From Mauremys mutica (lineage: Eukaryota > Chordata > Testudines > Geoemydidae), in NCBI RefSeq assembly GCF_020497125.1, contig NC_059076.1, positions 13,507,951 to 13,571,950 of the forward strand: 64,000 bases of DNA, written 5' to 3'. Under the pieces are notes generated by a model that was not told the origin of the DNA, ran no database searches, and saw nothing but the letters and a program-made list of their open reading frames with translations. The position numbers and the translations under genes were made by a program. Below are positions 33,487 to 45,809 of the stretch, piece by piece (the stretch's first letter is position 1; every line of letters begins with the position of its first letter).

Positions 33487-36400
33487 GTATGCTTTCATGT
33501 TTGCTTTAAGTCCATGCTCATGAGCTTTAGTGGTGGATTCTAGTCTAAGTGCAGGTTTCACAGGTGAGGCAATTTTGCTAACCTCTTTCCTAAGGAAGAG
33601 GGATGGGCACAGCAAGGACCTGGGAATCAAAACTCTCTGTATCTACTCATGATTTAAATTAAATTAAATTTAGAAGTATGAACAACAAGGGTGATGGCGT
33701 GGTGGGAGTCTGCTACAGACCACCAGACCAGGGGGATGAGGTGGACGAGGCTTTCTTCCAACAACTAACAGAAGTTGCTAGATCACAGGCCCTGGTTCTT
33801 ATGGGTGACTTTAATCACCCTGATATCTGCTGGGAGAGCAATACAGCAGTGCACAGACAATCCAGGAAGTTTCTGGAAAGTGTAGGGGACAATTTCCTGG
33901 TGCAAGTGCTGGAGGAACCAACTAGGGGAAAAGGTCTTCTTGACCTGCTGCTCACAAACAAGGAAGAAATAGTAGAGGAAGCAATAGTGGATGGGAACCT
34001 GGGAGGCAGTGACCATGAGATGGTCGAGTTCAGGATCTTGACACAAGGAAGAAAGGAGAGCAGTAGAACAGAGACCCTGGACTTCAGAAAAGCAGACTTC
34101 GACTCCCTCAGGGAACTGATGGGCAAGGTCCCCTGGGAGAATAACATGACGGGGAAAGGAGTCGAGGAAAGCTGGCTGTATTTTAAAGAATCCTTATTGA
34201 GGTTGCAGGAACAAACCATCCCGATGTGTAGGAAGAAAAGTAAATATGGCAGGCGACCAGCTTGGCTTAATAGTGAAATCCTTGCTCATCTTAAACACAA
34301 AAAAACAGCTTACAAGAAGTGGAAGATTGGACAAATAACCAGGGAGGAGTATAAAAGTATTGCTCAGGCATGCAGGAGTGAAATTAGGAAGGCCAAATCA
34401 CACTTGGAGTTGCAGCTAGCCGGAGATGTTAGGAGTAACAAGAAGGGTTTCTTCAGGTATGCTAGCAACAAGAAGAAAGTCAAGGAAAGTGTGGGCCCCT
34501 TGCTGAATGAGGGAGGGAACCTAGTGACAGAGGATGTGGAGAAAGCTAGTGTATTCAATGCTTTTTTTGCCTCTGTCTTCACAGACAAGGTCAGCTCCCA
34601 GACAGCTGCACTCTGCAGCACGGTATGGGGAGGAGGTGACCAGCTCTCTGTGGAGAAAGAAGTAGTTCGGGACTATTTAGAAAAGCTGGACGATCACAAG
34701 TCTATGGGGCCAGATGCACTGCATCCGAGAGTGCTAAAGGAGTTGGCCGATGAGATTGCAGAGCCATTGGCCATTATCTTTGAAAAATCATGGCGATCGG
34801 GGGAGGTCCCGGATGACTGGAAAAAAGCTAATGTAGTGCCCATCTTTAAAAAAGGGAAGAAGGAAGATCCAGGGAACTACAGGCCAGTCAGTCTCACCTC
34901 AGTCCCTGGAAAAATCATGGAACAGGTCCTCAAGGAATCAATTCTGAACCACTTAAAGGAGGGGAAAGTGATCAGGAACAGTCAGCATGGATTCACCAAG
35001 GGCAAGTCATGCCTGACTAACCTAATTGCATTCTATGATGAGATAATCGGCTCTGTGGATGAGGGGAAAGCAGTGGATGTACTATTTCTGGACTTTAGCA
35101 AAGCTTTTGATACAGTCTCCCACAGTATTCTTGCCAGCAAGTTAAAGAAGTCTGGGCTGGATGAATGGATGGTAAGGTGGATAGAAAACTGGCTAGATGG
35201 TCGGGCTCAACGGGTAGTGATCAATGGTTCCATGTCTAGTTGGCAGCCAGTATCAAGTGGAGTGCCCCAAGGGTCGGTGCTGGGGCTGGTTTTGTTCAAT
35301 ATCTTCATTAACGATCTGGAGGATGGTGTGGACTGCACCCTTAGCAAGTTTGCAGATGACACTAAACTGGAAGGAGTGGTTGATATGCTGGAGGGTAGGG
35401 ATAGGATACAGAGGGACCTAGACAAATTAGAGGATTGGGCCAAAAGAAATATGATGAGGTTCAACAAGGACAAGTGCAGAGTCCTGCATTTAGGACAGAA
35501 GAATCCCATGCACTGCTATAGACTAGGGACCGAATAGCTGGGCAGCAGTTCTGCAGAAAGGGACCTAGGGGTTACAGTGGACGAAAAGTTGAATATGAGT
35601 CAACAGTGTGGCCTTGTTGCCAAGAAGGCTAATGGCATTTTGGGTTGTATAAGTAGGGGCATTTCCAGCAGATCGAGGGATGTGATCATTCCCCTCTATT
35701 CAGCACTGGTGAGGCCTCATTTGGAGTACTGTGTCCAGTTTTGGGCCCCACACTACAAGAAGGATATGGATAAATTGGAGAGAGTCCAGCGGAGGGCAAC
35801 AAAAATGATTAGGGGGCTGGAGCACATGACTTACGAGGAGAGGCTGAGGGAACTGAGATTGTTTAGCCTGCAGAAGAGAAGAATGAGGGGGGATTTGATA
35901 GCTGCTTTCAACTACCTGAAAGGGGGTTCCAAAGAGGATGGATCTAGACTGTTCTCAGTGGTAGAAGATGACAGAACAAGGAGTAATGGTCTCAAGTTGC
36001 AGAGGGGGAGGTTTAGGTTGGACATTAGGAAAAACTTTTTCACTAGTAGGGTGGTGAAGCACTGGAATGGGTTACCTAGAGAGGTGGTGGAATCTCCTTC
36101 CTTAGAGGTTTTTAAGGTTAGGCTTGAAAAAGCCCTGGCTGGGATGATTTAGTTGGGTTTGATCCTGCTTTGAGCAGGGGGTTGGACTAGATGACCTCCT
36201 GAGGTCCCTTCCAACCCTGAGATTCTATGATGCTATGATTACCACTGAGTCACACTGTGACCTTATCACAACCTCTGTGTGCCTCAGTTTCACCCCATGT
36301 AATTAATGTTTGTCAAGTATTTTGAGATACGTAGATGAACAGCCCTGGAGAATCACAAAGTATCATTAAATGCCTAAAGACCTGCAAGCTACAGCAGATC

Positions 36401-39400
36401 TGGCTTGAAGATGCAGAGATTATATGAATCTGAATCACAGGTCATGTTCCAAGGAATCAGTGAAGAACTTGTGACCTTCAGGTGGGATTTTCAAAGGTAC
36501 CTAAGTGACTCAGAAGCACAAGTCTCCCTGACTTGCAGAGGGACTAGTGTTCCTGTTAGGTGATTTATAAAACCTCACCTCCGCAGTTGGGCATGGAGGC
36601 AGCAGTCATGGGTTATAATCCGAGGAAAGAGTGGGGAGAGAAAATCAGTGCACTAAGTTCACTCAGGTCTTCTGGAGTTAACGGGACTTGCAGGGCAGTC
36701 AAGTGATATAGTAACTCCTCGCTTAACCTTGTTCCTGAAAAATGCAACTTTAAGCAAAACGGTGTTAAGTGAATCCAATTTCCCCATAAGAATTAATGTA
36801 AATAGGGGGGGTTAGGTTCCAGGGAATTTTTTTTCACCAGACAAAAAACTATATATTATATAGATATACCCACAGCATACATTTTAAACAGACAATTTAA
36901 TACTGTTCACAGCTATGATGATTCTGAAGCTTGGTTGAGGTGGTGAAGTCAGAGGGTGGAAGAGGGAAGGCTATTTCCCAGGGAATGCCTTGCTGCTAAG
37001 TGATGAACTAGCACTCGGCTGAGCTCTCAAGGTTTAACAGGGGTGGCTCTAGGCACCAGCTAAACAAGCAGGTGCTTGGGGTGGCATAATGCTGGGGCCC
37101 CAGCTCAAACCTGAGGTAGCATCCGGGGCTGGATCCTGACCGCCCCGGTGGGCGGTAACCAGCCTGTTGTTCTGCCACTGGGGTGTGGAGGGGCAGGGAG
37201 CTGGCTAAGTGGGGAGCGTGTCCCTGCTGCTCTCCCGCGGGCCTGCACAGTGCACCGGTGCCTGGAGTCTTCTTCTGCCTTCCCCCTGCAGGGGGTGAGT
37301 GACCCGGCAGAGAGCAGCAGCATCTGTTCAGCAAGTCCAGCCCCTCTTCCTTGACTCCTCCAGCCCCAGAGCTCTCTCCATTGCATGCCCCTCGGGCTCC
37401 CAGCTGGGTGGCCTCAGCGCTGGGAAAACGCCAGCAGGGCTGGGTCCAGTCTGTATCCGAGCTCGTGGGGAGCTCTCTTGCCCCAATGACTAGTGCCTTA
37501 CCTACGGCAAGTACAGTAGTGCAATAAGAACGTGACGTGAAAAATATCAGTCACTCAAATCATGATTACGTGTATGTACTGTGCTGCCCTATCAGCGCCA
37601 TTCACGCTAATTTCTGTCATGTCGGTGCCAGTGGTTATAGGGCTAACATGCCGGGACAAAAACTAAAACGACTTTCTGGTGCTGCCTACCAGCAACAAAG
37701 AGAGAAACGGCAAAAAGAATTAGGAAAACTATCTCGTACTTCAAAAAAGTATTTTTAAAAAGTTGACAATCAAGGAGAAAGCTCTAAGCAATGCATTGAA
37801 GGTGATTGGTCTTCATCAGTTGATGAATAACCAAACCAAAGATTATCTTTATCAACTGATAAAGATGAACAACAATCTGACCAAAGATTATCTTCGCTAA
37901 CTGATAAAGATGAACAATCACAATCCATCCAAAGATTTACTACTTCAGCTGAAGAGTCCAGAAATGAAGAACTGTTATCCAAATCTAAAACTGAAGAACA
38001 ATTATTGGAAGGTGGAGAGACTGACATAGGAGCCGATCCAAGTACATGGCCGACAATAATTACTGATGCAATGCGAATGATTATTGTAAAAACAAAGGTC
38101 CTTCAAAACTAGATCCTACATTTGAATATCCATTTAATGAGCCGAATCATCTATTTATGCCATCCAGTATGAAGAAAAAAAATGAAAAATGGGGAACAAA
38201 TTAATAGCTCGTGTTTAGTGTATTCACAGACCAAAGATGTAGTTTTTTGTTTTTGCTGCAAACTGTTCTGTAACTCGGACATTCTTCTGGCAACTGCAGG
38301 TTTTAATGACTGGCGAAATTTGCATCAGCATTTGAAAGAACATGAAACATCAAAAAATCATTTACGCTCATTGACAAATTGGATTGAACTGTCAAACAGA
38401 TTACGTTCCGGTACAACAATCGATGTGGTACAGCAACGTCAACTAAATTCAGAAATTCTACATTGGCAAGCTGTGTTGGAACGTTTACTGGCAATCATTA
38501 ATTTCCTAGCCGAACAGTGCCTCGCATTCTGTGGATCCTCAGATATTTTATATGAGAATAACAATGGAAATTTCTTAAAATTGGTTTAGTTATTGGCAAA
38601 ATTTGATAATGTTATGGCTGAGCATGTACGAAGAGTGAAAGTTGGAGAGATTCACACCCATTATTTGGGTAAAAATACACAAAATGAGATAATAGAATTA
38701 ATTTCTAATGGAGTGCGTAATGAAATTGTATCGAATTTGAAACATGCCAAATATTACTCAATTACAGTTGATTGTACTCAAGATCTGAGTAAAACCGAGC
38801 AAATGTCAATAGTTTTACGATTTCTGAAAATTGATGAAAATGCAGAAGTGAAAATTTGTGAACACTTTCTAGAATTTATACCAGTGAACGAAAGTACTGG
38901 GAAAGCCCTCACAGATGTAATTCTACAGAGATTGGAACACTATGGAATACCTTTAGAAAATATGCACGGCCAAGAGTACGATAACGGCTCAAACATGCGA
39001 GGACGACATGTGGGTGTACAGCAAAGAATATTGAATTTAAACAATCGAGCTTTTTCATTCCTTGCCATGCGCATTCACTCAGTCTGGTTGTCAGTGATGC
39101 TGCCAAATCATCTAAAGATGCCGTTTCATATTTTACCACAGTGCAAGCAATGTACAACTTTTTTTTAGTGCTTCCACACACCGTTGGGCAGTCTTGAAGA
39201 AGCATCTTGAACAAAAACTCACACCTAAACCTCTAAGTCAAACTAGATGGGAAAGCAGGATAGACGCTATTAGACCATTCCGATATTCATCAGGAGAGAT
39301 TTACGGTGCACTATTCGAAATAAACCAGGACTTGTCATATGATCCTTCATTTCAACATGAAGCTGAAACATTGGCTCAGAAAATGATGCAGTTTCAATTT

Positions 39401-42400
39401 TCATGTTGCATGGTTATTTGGCATAATATTCTAAATCAAATTAATTTGACCAGCAAAGTTATGCAGAACATAACCATAGACATATCCGAGGCAAAGACGG
39501 TTTTGAATAAAACTCTGGAATATTTAAAAAATACTGTTCAGATGAAGGATTTGAAGAAACTGTCAAAGAAGCGACAACAATAGCAGAGGATCTTGATTTT
39601 GAACTGACGTTTGCACCTCAACAATTCATTCGTCCTCGGAAAAAAACAAGACAGTTTTGTTATGAGGCTCATGATGATCCTATTCTCAATCCAAACAAAA
39701 GGTTTAAAGTTGAATGTTTCTATTGTATTTTGGATGTAGCTATAACTTCCACTGAAGTTGCATGGTCATTGTGAAACTTTTGAATTTTTATATGATATTG
39801 GAAATATTAAAAATCAGTTTTCCAAAGACGACCTCATGAAGCACTGCCAAAACCTACATTTAGCGCTCAGTACTGATAATGCTGCTGACATTGATGCAGT
39901 AGAATTATATGAATTAATAGATTTATCTGAGCTAATAAGTCCTAAAATGTCTCCTCTAATAGTATTAGAATTTATAGCAAGAAATGATTTTTTCACTCCA
40001 AACACTGCTATAGCATTATGCAGTCTTTTAACATTACCAGTATCAGTGACTTCTGGTGAGCGCAGTTTCTCAAAACTGAAATTACTAAAAAATTATTTGA
40101 GGTCCACTATGTCTCAAAATCATTTATCAGGACTTGCATTAATTTCAATTGAAAGTACTATTGCAAAAAATTTAGATTTCACTGACTTATTAAAAGACTA
40201 CGCAAGTATAAAAACCAGAAAAATTCAGTTCATATAAATTCTTTTAATTTATGAGAAACTGGAAGACACTAAGATTTTTCATTACTGAATAGTTGAACCC
40301 AAATTGTTTGTAATTGTGATTTTGTTAAAATTAAATGTTAAAATTACACTAGTGGGAAATTGTTTTATTTCACTAACTACAAATTCTGTTTTCATTTTTA
40401 AAAATTTTTTAAAGCAGTCAAAACAAAACTGCAAAGTGCAAACATGTGTAAAAGCAAAAAGAAAAAAGCAGGGGGGGCAGCCAAAAAATTTTTTGCTTGG
40501 GGTAGCAAAAAACCTAGAGCAGGCCCTGAGGGTTAAGGCGTTGTTAATGTAGCCTCTCACAGAAGGCAGCAACGCAGAGAGGGGAAACAGCATAGCATAC
40601 AGAGACAGACACACACCCTGTGTGGGGGGGTGGGGAAGAGAGAGAGATGCACACTGCCCCTTTAAGTCAGCTGACCCACTTACTTTAAGTGTCTTTAAGT
40701 GGATCAGGAAGTTGAGACAGCAGCTGCTGCCCCAAGCTCTCTCTGTCTCTCTCCCTCTGTGTCCCCTCCCTGCTCTATATGGAGAAGGGGTAAGCAGGGG
40801 GCAGGAGGAGTAGGGGGGAGGGGAACACCCTGACATTAGCCGCCCCCTTTCCCCCCCCACTGCAAGCAGAAGTCTCTGGGAGCAGCTCCAAGGCAGAGGG
40901 CAGGAGCAGCACATGGCAGCGGGGGGAGGGACAGCTGAACTGCTGGCAATTGATAGCTTGCTGGGCGGCTGCCGCATAGGGGGGCAGGGAGCTGATAGGG
41001 GGACTTGATGGGGCCTGACAGTCCCCCCTGGTTCCAAGCCCCCACCAGCTAGCTGCAACGGGCTGCTCTTCCTGCAAGCAGTGGACAAAGCAGGCGGCTG
41101 CCAAACAACGTTAGAAGGGAGCATTGCACAACTTTAAATGAGCATGTTCCCTAATTGATCAGCAACGTAACCATGAAACAACGTTAACCAGGATGACTTT
41201 AAGTGAGGAGTTACTGTACAATGAACCAAACAGAAAGCCACAGCTGGATTCAATGCACAAGCCTACATTTTCAGAGATGCCAAGCACCCCCTCTCCCACC
41301 AGCATGTGAGGGCACTGCAGGTCACCAGCACTTTTAGGAATCAAGTCACTTTGGGTTGGATGCCCAGGTTGGACAGTTTGGGCCAAAGCCTCCACTGAGG
41401 ATTTACCAGCCTGGAGAACACAAACAAAGTTCAAATCAGAGGACTTCACCGGAGCCCTTACTGTGTATCCACCATGGACTACAGTCCTCTGGAAAGCTGC
41501 CTGGCTGGCTAGCAGGGCAAACTCACAAGTGGCACCTGTCTCATTGGGAGGTTGGGAGAGTTCTCACAGGCCCAAAGGGTTGGCTCACAGAATGTGGCAT
41601 CCTCCACCCTGTCAGTCACAGCAGCGATCAGGTTAGATGCGTATCTAGGCTGCACAGGTACCCAGCCTCTAACGGGTGGAGGAACAGGCAACTATGGGCA
41701 GCTAAAGCAGAGAAAAGCGTAAGACGATGCTGGTGGATGGTGAGTCCCTGGAGATCAGAGAGCTGGCAGTGCTCAGCACCTTCGTGCTTGTGATGATCAG
41801 CATCATGGTGCTCTGTTAGGGTCAGGAAATTACCAAGGGAGGTACAGCTTCAAGTGCTCTGAGGGTTTCCCTCTGCCCCTGGGTGAGTGCCAAGCTCTGC
41901 CAGGAAGAACTGAGCACAGCAGTGTGGGGAATGTCTCGCCTGCTGCCCAGGACATTGGCAAGGGTTCAGAGAAGAGTGTGTGGCCAAGACGGGTGATGTC
42001 AAACACAGCCGCACTGGCATGGGAAACTAAGCCTCCGTTGGCCCAGGGACGATGTTGTGGCAGGGCTGGCTAAAGAGCAGGGCTACACTGGTGAGTTTGT
42101 AAAGATTTAGAGACAAAATGTACTTAACCCCGAGAATCACCAGCTATTGCTGGCATTGAAGAGCCTCCAAGGAGGGAACCCAGCAGGGCTTGGGTGGAGG
42201 CAGGAGAACACGCCTGGAGAAAATGCAGCACTTGGCCAGGTTTGCTTTGGGGTTGGTGGAGGGATAAGTCTGGAAATGAAGCAAGAGGAAGGCAGTGCCA
42301 TGAGCTGTCTGGTCCTCAGGGACCGTCTGTTAGATCACTGAAGCAGCGCGGACGAGGGAGGGCAGCGGGAGGGGCAATCTGTACAAAGGCAAGAAGCTAC

Positions 42401-44945
42401 AAGGGATGGCAAGGCCACCCCAGGAGAGAATCGAGAGCCCCACCTCACCCGCAGGCTGCCTTAGTGCTGGGCAACACCGAACCCACTGAACCTCCGCGGC
42501 CTCAGAAAGCCTTTGCAAACATTTCTGATTTCTTCTAGGTACGTCTTGCTCCTGGTGGGAGGCTGCCTTCTAGCGTGTGCTGCCATGGGATGGTACGCCC
42601 TGCTGCTCTTCATCCCCACCTTCTGCTCCGTGGCCATTTTCCACTCAGTCGGCCCACCGCAGGTCCACACGTGGGCATTTGTGCTCCAGATGTCCTGGCA
42701 GACTCTCTGCCACCTGGGCCTGCACTACAGAGAACATTATCTGCAAGGAGCCCCATGCGTCAGGTATCAGGCAGCAATGCACAAGCCCACCTGTTTCCTC
42801 AAATGACCCAGCCTGGGCCAGATTTCGCATCAAGACTTGTCCAGATTTTTCTGGGCTGTATGAGCATAACTGCGGGCATAACTGCGAGCAGAATCTGCGT
42901 GGTTCCTAGGGGCAGTCACACTCCCCTGAGGACACTCCATGTCTCTTAACACCATGCACTCTCTTTTCACATGAAATGCTATAGCAAGCTGTCCCCGTAT
43001 TTTACAAAGCTTGTCTTTCCTATGTCTGCTTCAGCATTCTAGGGAGAAGATTTCTCCCACCGTTTAACAGCCTGGTTTTTGCCTTTTCTGTCTCATGCTC
43101 AGCACCTTCCAGAGTCATTCAGGGCTAAAATCAGGTGGTCCCAACTTTTCCATATACCTTTCCAGATGTGAAATGTTCATGATCTTTCCAGCATTCGCTC
43201 GCCAGGCCGGGCGCTCAGCATCCCCCCAGGGCAGCACTGACGGTGGTGGAATCACTTCTCGTCCATCAGGATGTCAGTCTGCTCCCATCCCTGTCCTGAC
43301 TCAGCTGTCCCACTTGGGCATCCCACGCTCTGACTGTGCACTGGGTCCGGCCAGCTCCTCCTGGCAAGATGCAGGGCCAGTGCCAGGCACGTTCAGGGGA
43401 ACAGACAGAAGCGGAGCAGGCCCACTGCAAATAACCAGGCAGTCACTAAGCATGCTGAGGCTTTAAGGTCCGGGTGTGAGGCGTGGGTATTGAGGTTGGT
43501 GCCACATGTGGCTCACGGCGTCAACTGGTTTTTGCAGACATGCAGCAGGGTTGGCTCAGCCATCCGTACAGCTGTGTAAGGCAGGAAAATGGGAGGGGCA
43601 GGGCAGTGGTTAGTGGCTGCTTATTAAGTTGTGTTTGCAGCACTGAGAGGGAGGCTGAGGCAGAGCTCCACCCGCTATGACCTGATGTTTATACAGGCCA
43701 GGTCCAGCCCCATGCAGCCAGAATATGTCTCGATCCAAGCCAGCACAGAAGGGGCTGATGCTGCAGCTGCCCCCTGGCAGTAGTGGCTGGAACTTAACCA
43801 TGTTCCAGCACTTTCGCAAGGTCATGCCGCGTGGAGGAGGCCATGTCGCTCTCAGGAGCCCTCCGCACAGCGTGACCTCACACGCAGCACCGCTACGTGT
43901 CCATTCAGGGGGACACCAGCCCTGGCGTGCACTACGGGACTCCGCTCACCGCCACTCTGCTTGCTCTCTCCCCCCTTGCAGGTTGACGATCGCCCTCTCG
44001 TCTCTCATGCTGCAGACGCAGAAGGTCACGTCGCTGGCTCTGGATATCCACGAAGGGAAGGTGACTATGGCAGCTGAGTGGGGGAATGGGAGGGAGCCAC
44101 TGCTGCGGGCGCTGCCTCTATGCAGCTACCTGCTCTTTTTCCCTGCCCTGCTGGGAGGCCCGCTATGCTCCTTCCGGAGATTTCAGGTCCAGATCCAGGG
44201 CTCATGCACTTCACACCCCACACCTCCCTTGAGAGTTGCAGGCCAGAAATGCCTTCGTGCCCTGGCTCTGCACCTGCTGAGAACGGCTGTGAGGAGCTGC
44301 ATGGCCCCACTGGCCAGCATGACGGACTGCAGAGGCTTTGGCTGCGTGTACGTCATGTGGCGTTCCGCCCTGCTCTTCAGACTGGCTTATTACTCCCAGT
44401 GGGTGCTCGACGAGGCTCTCCTCAGTGCAGCGGGCTTTGGGCTGGAGCTTGGCCACGCCCCCGGTGCAGAGGCTGCCTGCAGCGACCTCTCTGATGCAGA
44501 CATATGGACCTTGGAGACCACCAACAGAATAGCCCTCTTCACCAGGACCTGGAACAGGAGCACTTCCCGGTGGCTGAGGAGACTCGTCTTCCAGCGCAGC
44601 CCGGCCCAGCCCCTGTTGGTCACCTTTGCCTTCTCGGCCTGGTGGCACGGGCTCCACCCAGGGCAAGTGTTTGGCTTCTTGTGCTGGGCAGCGATGGTGG
44701 AGGCCGATTACCGGATTCACCCTTTTCTCCGTTCGCTTGCAAAGTCCTGGCACACCAAGGTGCTGTATCAGGCCCTGACCTGGGTCCAGACCCAGCTGAT
44801 TATTGCATACATCACGGCTGCGGTGGAGATGAGGAGCTTCTCTGCACTGTGGCTGCTGGGCGCCTCCTACAACAGCATCTTCCCTCTCCTGTACGGCGTT
44901 TCACTGCTGTGGCTGGTTGCGAGAGCCAAAGAAAAATGCGTCTGA
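33368..44945 (+). CDS. MBOAT4: MBOAT4, ghrelin O-acyltransferase (GOAT), three coding exons
   Basis: GOAT is a polytopic ER-membrane acyltransferase of the MBOAT family. It transfers octanoate from octanoyl-CoA to Ser3 of ghrelin. Exons 33368-33486, 42539-42763 and 43982-44945 join with GT-AG introns and matching phases to 1308 bases: 435 codons plus stop, the length of the human enzyme. Family landmarks include [13 protein letters not shown] (exon 2), [28 protein letters not shown], the conserved Asn in [12 protein letters not shown] (about residue 306) and the catalytic-site His in [15 protein letters not shown] (about residue 337), corresponding to human Asn307 and His338. Hydrophobic segments recur along the chain. 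The first in-frame ATG (33368) begins [10 protein letters not shown]; its context is weak at -3. Intron 1 (9052 bp) holds a CR1 and a nested mariner/hAT block; intron 2 is 1218 bp. No stop or frameshift lies in any exon. DCTN6 is the divergent neighbour, as in mammals. Confidence 0.96.
33678..36152 (+). pseudogene. CR1 ORF2 (endonuclease-RT), truncated, one internal stop
   Basis: The frame reads 619 codons to a TAG at 35535-35537 and resumes in the same frame to 36150, so one nonsense change separates two otherwise open parts. The endonuclease part has CYRPP (from about residue 12), [13 protein letters not shown] and GGSDHEM; its N-terminus is missing. RT blocks follow: [30 protein letters not shown] (from residue 472), GVPQGSVLG, and the catalytic FADD at residues 558-561. 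The C-terminal part holds [25 protein letters not shown] and [13 protein letters not shown]. The family's polyprotein nicks DNA and reverse-transcribes its RNA. This copy cannot do so because it is truncated and interrupted. Confidence 0.92.
33678..36240 (+). mobile_element. 5'-truncated CR1 LINE in MBOAT4 intron 1
   Basis: The copy starts inside the endonuclease domain of ORF2 and runs to the CR1 3' end (GGGGGTTGGACTAGATGACC, then a terminal ATTCTATGATGCTATGATT repeat). CR1 elements end in a short ATTCTATG-type repeat rather than poly(A), as seen here. It is in the same orientation as MBOAT4. Confidence 0.93.
36241..36708. other. Intron 1 of MBOAT4, unclassified
   Basis: Between the CR1 3' end and the mariner-like element. 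No coding or repeat structure recognised. Confidence 0.3.
37038..40528 (+). mobile_element. hAT DNA transposon, nearly full length, inactive
   Basis: The left end reads CAGGGGTGGCTCTAGGCACC and the reverse complement of the right end reads CAGGGCCTGCTCTAGG. Flanking 8-mers AGGTTTAA (37030-37037) and AGGGTTAA (40529-40536) differ at one base, giving a hAT target-site duplication. The 3491-bp body carries a transposase-derived pseudogene. The AT-rich interior contrasts with its GC-rich flanks. Confidence 0.9.
37648..40237 (+). pseudogene. hAT transposase (TTF-type zinc finger plus hAT dimerisation domain), broken
   Basis: The start near 37648 encodes [20 protein letters not shown], a basic N-terminus typical of this hAT group. 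A TTF-type Cys/His zinc-binding segment follows ([13 protein letters not shown]...[11 protein letters not shown], 38239-38360). A catalytic RNase-H-like part comes next ([19 protein letters not shown] near 38755-38810; TRWESR near 39243). The C-terminal dimerisation motif is [20 protein letters not shown] (40052-40111). Stops at 37756, near 37828 and at 38587, a frame change near 39170 and a further break between 39583 and 39758 disrupt it. An acidic DKDEQ-type internal repeat lies at about 37850-37920. The N-terminal half is in one frame and the C-terminal half in another. Confidence 0.85.
41219..42538. other. 3' part of MBOAT4 intron 1, nothing recognised
   Basis: Unique-looking intronic sequence that ends in a pyrimidine-rich acceptor (ATTTCTGATTTCTTCTAG) for exon 2. 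No classified repeat is seen. Confidence 0.35.
42539..42763 (+). CDS. MBOAT4: MBOAT4 coding exon 2
   Basis: 225 bases between acceptor TTCTAG and donor GTATCA. It encodes [20 protein letters not shown], two further hydrophobic stretches and [20 protein letters not shown], then ends APCV plus a split Arg codon. Confidence 0.95.
42764..43981 (+). other. MBOAT4 intron 2
   Basis: 1218-bp intron with GT-AG ends and a C-rich acceptor (CTCCCCCCTTGCAG). An open frame continues 5' of exon 3 from 43725, but the acceptor, phase and protein homology place the exon start at 43982. Confidence 0.85.
43982..44945 (+). CDS. MBOAT4: MBOAT4 coding exon 3 (last)
   Basis: 964 bases encode 320 residues after the split Arg, ending AKEKCV then TGA. 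It holds the family's conserved Asn and His and most membrane segments (e.g. [37 protein letters not shown]). Confidence 0.96.
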
Positions 44946-44991
44946 CCTGCACTGTTCTCCCCACCACCCCCTCATGCTATTCACCAGGAGC

Positions 44992-44997
44992 CATAAA
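44992..44997 (+). terminator. MBOAT4: Possible variant poly(A) signal of MBOAT4 (CATAAA)
   Basis: CATAAA lies 47 bases 3' of the stop codon. No canonical AATAAA was noticed in the next few hundred bases, so a very short 3' UTR using this variant is possible but unproven. Confidence 0.3.
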
Positions 44998-45104
44998 GAG
45001 CATAGGCGAGATGGAGATTGCCCCCTTGGTAGAGAGAAGTTTTCTCTAGGTCTAGGTATGCCCCTAGTCCCCCCTAAACCCATCATCTCATCACATAAGA
45101 TAGA

Positions 45105-45385
45105 CTCTCACATTCTAAGGCCAGGAGGGACCATTAGATCATCCAGGCTGACCTGCCCCATAGCGCAGACTGAGAACCTCAGCCAGTGATTCCCACATCC
45201 GGCAAATAACTCGTATCTTTCAGAAGAAGACATCCTGTCTTGACTTAAAGGGTCCAAGTGATGAAGAATTTAGCATATCTCTAGGTAATCTGTGACATTG
45301 ATCAGACACCCTGACTGTTAAACATTTGCATCTTATTTCCATTTTGAACTTTGTTGTCTTCACCTTCCAGTCACTCCTTGCCATG
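45105..45385 (-). mobile_element. CR1 LINE 3' end
   Basis: The plus strand reads CACATTCTAAGGCCAGGAGG, then GACCATTAGATCATCCAGGC, the reverse-complement signature of a CR1-subfamily tail. It continues through CATCCTGTCTTGACTTAAAG to about 45385. It is 5'-truncated with many substitutions. Confidence 0.75.
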
Positions 45386-45809
45386 ATGCCTGTGGAGCCC
45401 AGCCAGCCAGGGCTGAGCTAGATCTGTGTCCCTCCCCCGTACCTCAGTAACGCCCCATTCCTGACACTTGCTCACCCCACCTCAGTCCCGTTACACATGT
45501 GCTCATGTGCATTCCAGCCCCAGCCCTCCACCTGCGTGTGCGTTTTGACAGGAGCTAGAGGACTCCTAGCTGTCTGGCACAGGTGGCTCCAAGTCCCCGC
45601 GTGTCATGCTAGAGTTAAGGCCTAAATTAACAAGAATAAGCAGCAATTTTGGGGCCCCAATTTGAGTTACTTTAAAGGGCCTGAGTTTCAGGAGGTGCTG
45701 AGCCCCCACCCTTGGAAAACCAGAGCCCCAAAACTTGAGGTACCCAAATCATCAGTCACTTGGTGACTTAGACATAGACACAGAGTGTGGGCCTGCCAGT
45801 GGCCTCTTT
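45386..45809. other. Intergenic, nothing recognised
   Basis: No gene or repeat recognised between the CR1 tail and the 31-bp minisatellite. Confidence 0.3.

Larger units (their letters stand above)
36709..41216. mobile_element. Mariner-like nonautonomous element split by a hAT
   Basis: The left end reads TAGTAACTCCTCGCTTAA and the reverse complement of the right end reads CAGTAACTCCTCACTTAA (16 of 18 match). Both are flanked by TA (36707-36708 and 41217-41218), as for Tc1/mariner superfamily elements. Without the 3491-bp hAT the element is about 1.0 kb. No transposase of its own is recognised. The minus-strand ORF at 40282-41124 spans the hAT/mariner junction and shows no domain. Confidence 0.7.

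Noticed and set aside
37038..40528. Possible domesticated hAT transposase gene (ZMYM/ZBED-like)
   Set aside because: Several stops and frame changes interrupt it, and intact terminal repeats and target duplication mark it as an inactive transposon copy.
40282..41124. Minus-strand 280-codon ORF next to the hAT
   Set aside because: It spans the hAT terminal repeat and mariner-like sequence, with no domain and competing open frames.
43725..43981. N-terminal extension of the MBOAT4 exon 3 open frame
   Set aside because: A C-rich acceptor ends at 43981, the phase matches exon 2, and family homology begins just after it. The upstream part is intron 2 read through.
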